A stretch of DNA of 64,000 nucleotides from the NCBI GenBank assembly GCA_028023455.1, contig JAQFVV010012398.1, forward strand, positions 6,472,682 through 6,536,681. Direction: 5' to 3'. The notes beneath the pieces are model-generated. The model had not been told where the DNA came from. It saw only the letters and a list, made by a program, of their open reading frames with translations, and did no database searches. The position numbers were made by a program, and so were the translations under genes. Source of the DNA: Epiperipatus broadwayi (taxonomy: Eukaryota; Onychophora; Udeonychophora; Euonychophora; Peripatidae). Positions 49,855 through 64,000 of this stretch are shown here, piece by piece. Position 1 is the stretch's first letter, and each line of letters starts with the position of its first letter.

Positions 49855-49920
49855 CAGATAATAAGATCTGACAAAGACTGCTAGGAACTGTCGAAACTGT
49901 AATATTAATAAATATATTTT
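49855..49920 (+). ncRNA. Hammerhead-like motif, family P, right copy (decayed)
   Basis: CUGACAA in place of CUGANGA at 49868-49874, GACUG, then ACUGUC where ACAGUC is expected, GAAA, CUGUAAU. Core and stem II are both damaged. Confidence 0.45.
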
Positions 49921-50411
49921 GCTTCAAAGTGTCAAAAGAGTGGAATGTGTTTATTACATGTTATATATTAGAAAAGCAAAAATAAAGAAGGAAAGAGGAA
50001 GAGAAGTTATTGAAGATTATATCTAGTTATTTTGTGAGGCAGCTTTAAACATAAAATAGCATATAAACTAATAAATAACTTTGTTATTTAGTTTATCAAT
50101 ATGTGATAAAATGAAAGCAGTTTTCTATGCTTTTGCCATTGAAAGTAATTTTAAATTATCAGAAATTATCAGTTGATAATGTGCTTAAATCCTAATACCT
50201 AAATTGATTTCTACTTATTGTTTTTATCAATGAGATTTGAAATTCAAAGTTGGAAGAAATACAGTCATGATAATCGCAAAGGTCCAAAACTGTGTTGAGA
50301 GTGGGAATTTAAGTGCACTACCAACTGATAGTTACTGACTATTCAAAGTTATTATAGATGAAATGGCAAATAATAGATATTAAGAAATGACTTCATAATA
50401 ATGAACCCTTT

Positions 50412-50672
50412 TACCTTGGATTAAAAATACAAAATAAATGTTTTTCAACCACAATTGAGCTTTCTATATTTAACATGGAATAAAAGTGGGATGAAGAATC
50501 AGAACTTAATTAAACCAATCTCTTGTGTCAAAAGATAAAAATTGATTTAAATAATGATTAGACTCGCTCCCCTCTTTATTTCAAGTTGAATATATCAAGT
50601 CCTATTGTGGTTGAAGAAACAATTATTTTCTATGTTTTTAGTCCAAAGTAAATAAATAAAAGCATTTACAAA
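50412..50672. mobile_element. Foldback element, same family as 11115-11392
   Basis: Arms of about 85-100 bp (50412-50495 and 50570-50672) share CAACCACAAT and TTTAACATGGAATAAA-type blocks with each other and with the element at 11.1 kb. More diverged than that copy. No coding content. Confidence 0.55.
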
Positions 50673-50785
50673 AAAAAAAAAAATCAAGTCAAATGTCACA
50701 TGACCTAATTAAATAAGCTTGTATTTACAAATGTTATATATAGAGCTTGCAAAATAAGCTCTTAACAAGCTTTGAGAATATCCCC

Positions 50786-50827
50786 AACTCCAGACCAGTT
50801 TCTGCTACTGGCATCATCAATAAGGTG
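50786..50827 (-). ncRNA. Hammerhead-like motif, family G, left copy
   Basis: Minus strand: CACCUUA, UUGAUGA (first core base C to U), stem II UGC/GCA closing CAGUA, GAAA, stem III ACUGGU, cleavage base C (GUC), UGGAG. Stem II is complete here and damaged in the right copy. Confidence 0.58.
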
Positions 50828-51104
50828 CTAGATATTCAAGCATTATATTAAAAATACCAGGATATGCCCAGCACTTTCTCTAATATATAACTATTAAGTA
50901 AAAAATCTGAAAATTTCAGATATCCATGTCTTCTAATCCAGTTATCTAACTTAAATATCCATATGGGACTGAACTAATTTAAGTTAGATAGCTGGATTGG
51001 AAGACATATGAATGTCTTAAAAATTTTAGATTTTCTACTTAATAGTTATACATTAGATAACATGCTGGGCTTGTCCTGGTATTTTTAATCTAATGATATC
51101 CTAG

Positions 51105-51146
51105 CACTTCACTGATGACACCAGTAGCAGAAACTGGTCTGGGGTT
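51105..51146 (+). ncRNA. Hammerhead-like motif, family G, right copy
   Basis: CUUCA 51107-51111, CUGAUGA 51112-51118, GAAA 51130-51133, stem III ACUGGU, cleavage base C51139, UGGGG 51140-51144 pairing with CUUCA using two G-U pairs. Stem II (CACCAGUAGCA) has two mismatches. Core bases all present. Confidence 0.6.
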
Positions 51147-51387
51147 GAAAATATTCTCAAAGCTTGTTAAGAGCTTATTTTGTGAGCTTTCTATATAAGA
51201 TTAATAAAAACATTTATTACAAAATATATTTTATATCTATTTTTTCAATTTTTAGCATTTAGATTGAAAGTAAAATCATGCATATTAAATAAAATTCATT
51301 TACAATATAGTTTTCTAATCAAGATTTGTTTTTATTTCACTTTCAAAAGATTGTTATGATATTTTTTAAAGCAAAGTTTTATATATA

Positions 51388-53208
51388 TCATCATCAACCA
51401 TTATCAATCCACTGCAGGATGAAGGTCTCTCCAAGTTTAATCCATCTTTTCCGATCTTTAGCTTCTCTTCTCCACAACACTCCTGCACATTTTCTTATTT
51501 CATCCATCCATCTCACATGTGGTCTCTTTCTGGGTCTTTTACAATCTCTTGGAATCCAGTTTAAAATTTCAATTGTCCATCTATTATCATCTCTTCTAGC
51601 AATATGTCCAGCCCAACTCCATTTCAATCTTTTAATTTTTTCAATAAGGTCAGTAACACCTGTTTGTTGTCTTACCCATACATTGCGTTTTCGATCGCTT
51701 CTTGTTACTCCCAACATACATCTCTCCATACTCCTTTGACTGGTCTGAAGTCTCTGTATTGCTCTTCTATTAAGTGTCCAAGTCTCAGATCCATAAGTAA
51801 GAACTGGTAAAACACATTTGTTAAAAACCATCCTTTTCAAACACATAGGCATATTTCCTTTTAGTATCAAGTTATTTCTACCAAAAGCACTCCAACCAAG
51901 TATAATTCTATGATTAATTTCCTCCATTATGTTTCCATCTGTATTAATAATCTGACCAAGGTATTTGTAACTGTTAACTTCTTCTAATTCTTCATAATCA
52001 ATCTTTATTTTCATATTTTGAGCAAATCGATTAAACATTACTTTAGTCTTTTTAACATTTATCTTTAGTCCTACTTTTCTACTTTCATCTGCTAACTCCT
52101 GCAACATTTCCTGCAGCTCTGAAGCTTTATTTGCAAAAACAACTGCATCATCTGCAAAATCTAAATGATGTAAATACTCTCCATTTACTTTCACTCCTTT
52201 AGTTTCCCATTTTAATCCACAAAATACTTCTTGCAGCACTGCTGTAAAGAGTTTTGGAGATATGGAGTCACCTTGTCTTACACCTTTCTCAATGTTGATT
52301 TTTCCAGTATCATTATGTAATCTAATTGTTGCTGTTGCATTTTTATAAATATTCTTTAAAATATGACAATATCCTGGATCTATACCTTGATGATCCAATG
52401 CTTTAATCACTGAAGAAATGTGTATAGAATCGAATGCCTTTTCATAATCTACAAATCCAAAACATAATGACAACTCATATTCATTTGTCCTTTCTATGAC
52501 TTCTCTCAATACCTGGATATGATCTATTGTACTAAAACCACTTTTAAATCCAGCTTGTTCTCTTGGTTGGTGGAAATCCAAAGTTCTCTGCAGACGAGTT
52601 GTAATTATCTTGGTAAAAATTTTATATAAAACTGATAAAAGGCTGATAGGTCTGTAATTTTTAATATCTTCTTTATCACCTTTTTTAAATATTAATATTA
52701 TTACTGCATTCTTCCAATCTTCTGGTACATCTTTATCATTTAGACATTTGGTATATAACTTTGCTAAAATTGTTTCTATTTCTTCACCTGCTACTTTTAA
52801 TATATCACTTATAATTCCATCATTTCCTGGAACCTTTTCTTTCTTCATACACTTAATTGCATGTCTCACTTCTTCATTTAAAATTCTGGGCAATTCGGAA
52901 GATGTAATAGATATAGGAGGTATTTGTTCGTTATTACTATATAATTCTTGATAAAAATCTTCTACCAATTTCATGATGCCATCTCTCTTTTTAGTAATAA
53001 TTCCATCTTTTTTTCTTATTGCAGATATAAATTTCCTACCAATACCAAAATGTTGTTTAACATTTTTGAGACTTTTATTTTCTTCTACAGCTTTCCTTGC
53101 TATTTCACAGTTATACTTTCTTATATCATTTTCAACTCTTTTCCGTACCATTTTACAAAATTCGAGATATTCAATTCTTTTTAATACATCATTTTTGTAT
53201 ATCTTCAT
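51388..53208 (-). pseudogene. 5'-truncated LINE copy: reverse transcriptase part, 604 codons open
   Basis: Same LINE family as 26279-29170 and nearly identical over the shared part, from MKIYKND to the C-terminal ILQWIDNG and the TGATGATGATA tail. It lacks the whole endonuclease domain. The RT is uninterrupted and keeps the standard catalytic FADD box. Truncation at the 5' end is usual for LINE insertions that stop copying early. With no endonuclease or promoter it should not move by itself. If the promoter call at 48472 is right, it lies in the first intron of the host gene, antisense. Confidence 0.85.
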
Positions 53209-53232
53209 TTTAATACATCATTTTTGTATATA
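53179..53232. repeat. 29-bp-period duplication at the LINE 5' junction
   Basis: TTTTAATACATCATTTTTG occurs in both halves (starting near 53179 and 53208), offset by 29 bp, exactly where LINE homology stops and a (TA)n tract begins. Template jumping during insertion would explain it. Confidence 0.7.
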
Positions 53233-53241
53233 TATATATAC

Positions 53242-54980
53242 CACACTCTCACATGCATAACTAAAAACATATTGAAGTGACATGAAGGTATTTGAAACTT
53301 AATATCAAATATTTGAAATTTCATCCATCAACTTCTTTTGATTTAAGAATCTAAAGAATCTATTTAGAAAATTTTAATCAAATATTGCATTACCAGTGAA
53401 TTATAACAAATGTTCAAGATTCAAACAATTTTGTTTGTAACTTAAATAAAAGCATTTAAAAATAGAAAGCTGATATTATTTTTGCAATATACAAAACTAT
53501 TGAAAGTAAGTTAAAAGGATTTAAAATCCTATGCTTTGACAGAATCAATTTATAATGCTTTTTTTTTTTTACAATTATTGCATCTGTTAATACTTAAGGC
53601 ATTTTTAAATATTTATTTTAATTATATAAAAAATAAAAAACAATAATTATTTGGAAAATAAATTCTAAGTGAAAATAATAATTATATGATATAATATTAA
53701 TTTGTATGTTTCTGCTTTTAAAAATCATAATTATATGATGTTTTGTCATTAAGTTTTATGCATTATTAATGCTTTCTATTTCATAGTTATAAATACATAA
53801 TGATTTCAATTGTGTGAAAAGCTTTGTTCAGATCATAAGAAAAAGTTTTAAGATTTCATTTTTTTAGATATTAGGGACTAATTTAGCTAGGTATCTAATT
53901 ATAGGAAAATAAATAAATGCCTCAAAATGCTATTAACAAGTGATTGTAAATAAATAAGTAGTACTTTATTAATATTAGCAAGCCATTCCCAATCTGTGGC
54001 ATGGATTACACTCAATGTTATGAACCAGTACATTTAGATAGGCAGACAAAAAATAATAAAGAAGCACATAAACAGCAGATAATTAATGTTATGTAGTTTT
54101 TATGTTATCTGAAATGTAGTTATCTGAATTCACTGTAGGTATCATATGAATTTTGAATATAAATATATATGCATATATATACACTGATCTTTTTTTATTG
54201 TTTTTCAATACCATTACTGCATTATTTATTTACAATTATAAGTTATAAATTTGAAATAACACTGGCTACATTAATTACAAATGTTATACTGATAATAATA
54301 TATTTGAAAATAGGCTGTATTCTCCATCACAAATATATTTTGGTTAATGTAATATGGAATTGCTTCTCTGTATTTGAATATGTCCAAGATAAATGCTTAG
54401 AAATTATATCATCCAAGCAATTAATGATCAGTTAATGAATAGCTAGGTTTTGTTAATCATATTATTCTCTTGCCATCCAGCAGTAAATTAACTTCTAAAA
54501 TGAAGTGTTTTCTTCACTGTTTCTGCATGGACATTTTTGGAAATGTTTTGTTTGCTGTTTGATTTATTTTCTATTAAGAAAAGTAAGTAATTTCTTTTCC
54601 TCTAGATAAGAATAGTTTACTATCCATTGACAAGTTATGCTGTTTGTAGTTCAACTACCTAACAAAAAATTTATAAGCCTGTTTGAAATCTGAAAATGTT
54701 TGCAAATTTTGCCCTATCCAAATTTGAATCCTCAGTTACGAGAATGCCAAATAAATTCAGTAACCAATAGTTCATAGCATTTTTTTCTTAAATAAAGTCT
54801 TTAACCTAATTCACTATTATATGTAATAAAATAAAACTGGAATTAATTTTATAAAATGTACTATGCCAATACTTATATAATTAAATATTATGCAATAATC
54901 AGTTTGTGCCTTTTGCCAACCGAAAAGACAATATAGAATGAAAATCTTATTGGAAATGGTGGAAATGTTATATATATATA
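53242..54980. other. Non-coding stretch, probably intron
   Basis: A/T-rich, nothing recognised. The open frame at 54169-54435 is hydrophobic and T-rich without family motifs. Confidence 0.45.
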
Positions 54981-55046
54981 TATATGTAATTATATAACTG
55001 AATATTTGTAAATACAGTAACTAAATAATTAAAAAATATTTATCCA

Positions 55047-55090
55047 GTTAGGAGCACTTTCGATTATCCCAGTAATATGTGTCAACTAAA
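55047..55090 (-). ncRNA. Hammerhead-like motif, PLE family, left arm
   Basis: Minus strand: UUUAG, UUGACAC (for CUGANGA, three differences), stem II from AUUA/UAAU, GAAA, stem III AG/CU around GU, cleavage base C, CUAA. UUAG pairs with CUAA. Core decayed, stems kept. Confidence 0.45.
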
Positions 55091-55104
55091 AATGCATTTC
55101 AAAG

Positions 55105-55149
55105 CTTTAGTTGACACAGATTACTGGGATAATCAAAAGTGCTCCTAAG
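55105..55149 (+). ncRNA. Hammerhead-like motif, PLE family, right arm
   Basis: UUUAG, UUGACAC, stem II GAUUA-CUGGGA-UAAUC (five pairs), AAAA for GAAA, stem III, cleavage base C55144, CUAAG. Stems are intact but the core has several changes, so inactive as it stands. Confidence 0.45.
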
Positions 55150-55299
55150 TGGATAAATATTTTTTAATTATTTAGTTACTGTATTTACAAATATTCAGTT
55201 ATATAATTATGTATATTGCTTTAAAAATACAGACATCGAATCATAATATTATTACATATATATAATACAAATAAAATGTCCATTAATTAAAAAAAAACT

Positions 55300-55516
55300 A
55301 TTGTAATAACAATAAAAATAATAAATATAATGGTAATTAACTATTATTAAAATTTGGGATTCATGGGATTTGAGTTGATGACATTTATTTCAATTTTGTT
55401 TTTTGAATTTAACAGCAGTTGAGGCAGGTTAAGGAATTAACTGAAAGTACTTCTATGGGTTGAAAGACTGTATATAATAGTTAATTACCATTATATTTAT
55501 TATTTTTATTGTTAGA
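55300..55516. repeat. Small foldback with 40-bp perfect arms
   Basis: AATAATAAATATAATGGTAA near 55316 has its exact inverted complement near 55483-55515, around about 130 bp of unrelated sequence. No coding content; possibly a very short MITE. Confidence 0.5.
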
Positions 55517-55565
55517 TACATACATATGTACATAATAATATTAATCAATGTCTGCATTCTTTTAA

Positions 55566-55665
<100 letters not shown>

Positions 55666-55774
55666 TATTACAAATCGATGCCTGTATTTCTTTAAAATAA
55701 TATACATAAACTTATAAATAAATATTAGAAAATACAGTAATTAAAATTTTTAAAAAGAATAAAAAATATAAATG

Positions 55775-55822
55775 TCACTTAGGAGTGCTTTCAACTAACC
55801 TCATAGTCTTTGTCAAATAATA
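55775..55822 (-). ncRNA. Hammerhead-like motif at the end of PLE copy 2
   Basis: Minus strand: UUUGACA(A), stem II GACUA/UAGUU, GAAA, GCACUC with stem III AG/CU, then CUAAG. Core diverged (expected CUGANGA). Its place downstream of the GIY-YIG domain is where PLE terminal repeats carry hammerheads. Confidence 0.45.
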
Positions 55823-56258
55823 CTTTGAAAGGTCAACCTTCTCATAATTCCATGATCTTAATGTTTGCTGCATGCCTATTGATTAAATCTTGCTTGTATT
55901 TATATATTAACATAGCTTCATTGATTTTCTTTTATTCTTATTTCTTTCAGTTTGCAATATTTTTATATTATTATAATTGAAATCAAAATCATATATACAT
56001 GATTTATTATGGTCATAAAAATGTGAAAGCTGATAAATTATCATTATCTTCAGAATTTTGTTTCATATTTTGAACTCTTTTTAATAACAACAAGTGCTCT
56101 TTTGTTTTTTTCTCCAATGTGCATTTCAACTCACCAATATATCCACTACCACATCTACACATCCATTTATAAATGATACAATTTTTATTTGTAAATAAGA
56201 TAGTTATTTATTCATTTATTTAATAACTGAAACACACAGGCTTATTATATACCTGTGT

Positions 56259-56651
56259 CTATATTAATGTAGGTGGTGCATAAAATGCAATGTCACATAT
56301 ACCTTTATAAATTTTCCTTATGAAACTTGCCTGTTGATTCAAAATATATGGTATTGATAACCAAATTTTATTATCAAAAGAATTAACATCATTATTAATA
56401 TTAATTTTATTTTTGCATTTATATTTCAAATTAAAATTGTTAATAGTATAATAAATATGATCATAATTATATCCAACATTTAACAATTCATTAGAATACA
56501 TTTCAATATTTTTGCCTTTATCTGATGAATATTTACAAAGATTATCATTTCTAAATAAGAAAGACTTCAAATCTGCCATTTTATGTGATATTGGTACTCT
56601 TGATTTATATGAAAGGTAGTCCCATAATTTTATATTCAAATAATAAAACAA
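56259..56651 (-). pseudogene. PLE linker between RT and GIY-YIG, 130-codon open segment
   Basis: It includes KSRVPISHKMADLKSFLF, SNELLNVGYNYDHIYYTINN and the end FYAPPTLI. It is rich in Asn, Tyr and Lys. The GIY-YIG motif follows in another frame after a short unrelated insert (56217-56262). I place it by order and by its match to copy 1, not by known motifs inside it. Confidence 0.6.
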
Positions 56652-56681
56652 ATTTAGTAATATAAATTCAAACTTTTAATC

Positions 56682-56730
56682 TACCTAGGAGTGTTTTCAA
56701 CTATCTAAGTAATCTTTGTCAACTAAATTT
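56682..56730 (-). ncRNA. Hammerhead-like motif between the PLE copies
   Basis: Minus strand: UUUAG, UUGACAAA, stem II GAUUA...UAGUU, GAAA, ACACUC, CUAGG. UUUAG pairs with CUAGG using two G-U. Core decayed as in the other PLE-linked copies. Confidence 0.45.
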
Positions 56731-57960
56731 AAAACTTTTAAAACAAACATATAAGATATCTTCAAAGACAATCACTTTCTACTCTTAGATTTCCTATAAT
56801 TCATTAATTTTTATGTTTGCTGCCTGTCAATTTATTAAGCATTTTTTATATTTGTCTATTAAAATCACATCCTTTATTTTTTGTTTATTATTATTTCTTT
56901 CAATACATAATATCATTACATTTTTATATTTAAAATAAAATCCAAAATTACATTTTTTATTAAGGTCACAAAACACTGATGTTGATATATCATTATTTTC
57001 AGTATTATTTTGTTTGGATTTTTGAACTTTTTTTAGTAATAGAATATGTTCTCTAGTCCTTTTCTCTTAAGTACAATGTGATTCACCAATATAAGCACTT
57101 CCACATTCACATATCCATTTATATACTATAAAACTTTGGTCCATAAATAAATTTTTATTTTTAGAATTATTTATTAACTTATTAAATTAGGAGGTGCATA
57201 AAATTCAACTTCACCTATGTTTATATATATATTATAAATTTTACTTGTTGATTTGAAATAAAAGGTATCCATACTTTCTTATTTTTATAAATTCAATTTT
57301 CATATTATCTGATTTTTTATTATAATTTTTAACTGTATAAATAATATTATAATCATAACCAATGTCTAATAATTCATTAACAATATATTTATATTTTTTG
57401 TTTTATCTGATATATATTTGCAAAATTTATTATTTCAAAACAAAAAGGACTTCAAACTTGATAATGTATGTGACAATAGCACCATTCCAATAATATGAAT
57501 TATATCCTCTCTTTTCAATAGGTTTAATTAACATATAATTTTCTCAATTATTTATATTTAGAGTTATTTTAAGATCAAAAAATTTCACTGACATTAATTC
57601 CTCTGTTTTAATCCATTATAGACCTTCTATATTATTTAGTTCATTAAATAATTGATTAATTGCCTCTTTTTTACTATATATAAATACATAATCTATGTAT
57701 CTATGATATATAGTAATTTTATTCTGAAAAATATCTTTTTCTAAAATTTTATTTTTATATGTTGATATACATAATTACATATTTGCACTACTACACTTGT
57801 ATTACTTAATTATGCTATTTATATTTGCAGCTTTTTAAGATATTACTTCCATATACAAGATATTACTTTACATATACATTACACACAGACTAAAAAAGCT
57901 CATTCACTGTAGGATGATCTACAGTTTGTTTCATTTTTTTAACCGTAATTTTTTTCTTTA

Positions 57961-58780
57961 AATTAGTCTTACAAACTCTATTATATATCCATTTTGAATG
58001 TGATATTATTTTTTTTAATTTTAAATATTATAATTCATTTTTCCATTTAATTGTCAATCTGGTGTTGTTGTAATTATTATTATTTTGTAACATCATTGAC
58101 TCAGCATTGTGTTAGCATCTTAATTATTTCATTAATATCAAGGGTATCTTTTTTGTCTCTCATCTACTTATTTTACTTTATTTTTATTCAACATAACACA
58201 TCTTTCTATATGTTTTGTTGTATATACTTCCAATTTTTATATAGTTTATTATATATTAAGATTCCAAATTCCATATTTATATGTGGGTACTTCTTTCTTT
58301 TTATGCCTGCATTTTCTTTTTTTATTGTCTATATGTACTATCAAAATGCAGTAATATATAATAAAATAAAACACTGAATATGTTTTATTGAAAATTATAG
58401 ACTTAATTTCAGGATTTCGTTATACATATATATGACACATTGATTTATAAGTGACAAATTTTCTGCATTTACAATTTTGTCTCCATCAACTTCATATACT
58501 TATAGTAATCACATATAACATAAAATCACAAAAAAATGAGAGATAGCAGCAAATGTTTTTATTTTGTATTTATAAAAACCAAGCGATTAACAATGTAATT
58601 TGGAGATATACTCTATTTGTATTATGTAACTGCTTTTATGTCTATGAAATATTATGTACTAATCAAAATATGTTAAAGAAAATAAAATGTTTAGAAAGTT
58701 TATTATTAAGCTTATTGATTTTCATTATAAAAATGAATTTGAATTAATAAATTATAATAATTATCTTTTTTGTGTGTTGT
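57961..58780. other. Non-coding stretch, probably intron
   Basis: T-rich; the open frame at 58051-58377 is hydrophobic and low-complexity with no family motif. Ends in a pyrimidine tract and AG acceptor at 58786-58787. Confidence 0.45.
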
Positions 58781-58787
58781 TTTATAG

Positions 58788-63484
<4,697 letters not shown>

Positions 63485-63597
63485 TTATAAAAAAGAAGCC
63501 TAAAAATATTACCAATCTACAAGCAAAAAAAAAAGATAACCAAAAGGACCAGAACAAATCAAAAGATTTGGACATAATAGTATTTTCTTTTGTTCTT

Positions 63598-63603
63598 AAT
63601 AAA
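63598..63603 (+). terminator. Poly(A) signal AATAAA of the secreted-protein gene
   Basis: AATAAA lies 114 bases after the stop codon, followed by a T-rich stretch. A second AATAAA at about 63752 could be an alternative. Confidence 0.65.
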
Positions 63604-64000
63604 GACAAGTTTTGTTTTTAATACCTGTATAATATTTTTTATGTTTTACTATTTGTTACAATTTTAGTGTTATAAATATATGTAGTATACAATTTTTAAA
63701 TGCAGAACACCTTTAAAACTTGTAAATGTATAATGAGCACAAAACAATTGTAATAAATATTAGAATAATAACGATTAAACATTATATGTTTAAACTTGTG
63801 TGGTGTCATAATTGTTAAAATTCAAAATACTTACTGCAGTTTATGTCATTTTCTACTATGATTTTATTTATTTCTTTTAGACAAATTTTCACTATTATTT
63901 TCCGAAACTATTTATCTATCTACCAACGTTTGTATGTATGTATAATGTATCTGTTTGTGTTTTTACATATTTAATCTTTCATCCATCCACACATCCATCT
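63604..64000. other. Downstream flank
   Basis: A/T-rich non-coding DNA with short TATC/ATCC runs at the very end. No feature was recognised. Confidence 0.5.

Larger units (their letters stand above)
49755..49950. mobile_element. Hammerhead repeat P: close inverted pair
   Basis: 49755-49845 and 49850-49950 are inverted complements (ACTCTTTTGACACTTTGAAG edges, TTAATATTACA blocks) around a centre formed by TAAACTGTAAAGACAGTTTA. Both arms carry a hammerhead-like motif closely similar to family B. Confidence 0.6.
50740..51200. mobile_element. Hammerhead repeat G: inverted copies of about 200 bp
   Basis: 50742-50945 and 50985-51195 are inverted complements with AGCTTGTTAAGAGCTTATTTTG at the outer edges. 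The centre holds CATATGGGACTGAAC, the block also seen in A, C and F. Each arm contains a hammerhead motif. (TA)-rich sequence flanks it. Confidence 0.65.
54983..55210. mobile_element. Inverted PLE-end hairpin (pLTR-like)
   Basis: Arms of about 105 bp (54985-55089 and 55105-55207) are near-perfect inverted complements with a loop of about 15 nt. The arm sequence matches the ends of the minus-strand PLE copies at 55700-55830 and 56680-56730 (AAATACAGTAA..., TTAGGAG...). So this is a pair of solo PLE termini head to head. Each arm carries a hammerhead-like motif. Confidence 0.6.
55690..57960 (-). mobile_element. Penelope-like element, two partial copies in tandem, minus strand
   Basis: Copy 1 (about 57960 to 56680): an RT remnant around 57700 (RYIDYVF, then NQLFNELN and a WIKTEE...FFDLKI block), a linker near 57500-57190, and a GIY-YIG motif CECGSAYIGE near 57110. 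Copy 2 (56651 to about 55690): a linker frame of 130 codons (56259-56651) ending in FYAPPTLI, then CRCGSGYIGE near 56150. Copy 1 has the matching FYAPPNLI, which ties them together. Each copy ends in the same hammerhead-like terminus. Partial tandem copies separated by a terminal repeat are typical of PLEs. Many stops make both inactive. The RT catalytic box reads Y-I-D-Y instead of Y-I-D-D. Confidence 0.8.

Noticed and set aside
56041-57960. Independent host GIY-YIG nuclease gene
   Set aside because: The RT-like block, repeated linker and tandem copies show a Penelope-like element instead.

Overview
This is a very A+T-rich (about three quarters by eye) animal nuclear window. It has no bacterial-style gene density. 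It holds spliced exons with GT-AG boundaries, long introns, (TA)n and (TATC)n microsatellites, and many transposable elements. The mix of an APE-type LINE, GIY-YIG Penelope-like elements (PLEs), hammerhead-bearing repeats and tRNA-derived sequences suits an invertebrate. A mollusc such as a cephalopod is my first guess, but the sequence does not settle the species.

Host gene. I could assemble only one host gene, on the + strand at the right end. A 10-bp leader plus ATG exon (58788-58825), a 50-bp exon (62541-62590) and a last exon (62912-63484) join in frame with consensus splice sites. The product is a 216-residue secreted protein: a clean signal peptide, then a Thr/Ser/Glu-rich stretch and a long Glu/Lys-rich stretch. 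A poly(A) signal follows at 63598. A TATA box, initiator and consensus splice donor near 48472-48532 form a plausible promoter and non-coding first exon about 10 kb upstream. If so, much of 48.5-62.9 kb is intron filled with repeats.

Mobile elements, left to right: a hAT-type MITE with an 8-bp target duplication (1.5-2.1 kb); an inverted hammerhead element (2.3-3.1 kb) and another (4.0-4.8 kb); a decayed PLE followed by a tRNA-like sequence and a hammerhead relic (6.2-7.5 kb); a foldback element (11.1 kb); an LTR retrotransposon with two 1.58-kb LTRs, a polypurine tract, a Lys-type primer-binding site and only a gag-like remnant (11.8-16.3 kb, minus strand); a tandem and inverted hammerhead repeat with 415-nt units (18.0-18.8 kb) and a relative at 19.85 kb; a 0.5-kb foldback (21.7 kb); an inverted hammerhead element (22.7 kb); an old duplication (23.3-25.3 and 31.3-36.6 kb) enclosing a LINE with a 923-codon ORF (26.3-29.2 kb) and a decayed gag-like segment (29.3-30.6 kb); an element with about 220-bp inverted ends (37.8-39.5 kb); a 197-nt tandem hammerhead repeat (42.0-42.6 kb); another hammerhead relic (43.9 kb); a solo LTR (44.2-45.8 kb); more hammerhead inverted repeats (49.8 and 50.8-51.1 kb); a 5'-truncated LINE (51.4-53.2 kb); and a PLE repeated partly in tandem, with hammerhead-like 3' ends (55.0-57.9 kb).

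Main discovery. At least nine repeat groups carry a hammerhead-ribozyme pattern: CUGANGA, a small stem-loop, GAAA, a short often palindromic stem III, then a U-H cleavage site. In the best cases the bases just before CUGANGA pair with those just after the cleavage site. Several groups occur as tandem units of about 200-460 nt, head-to-head inverted copies, or both, often next to (TA)n tracts. This matches the known association of hammerhead ribozymes with PLEs and with small non-autonomous 'retrozymes'. Coding remnants of two PLEs lie in the same window.
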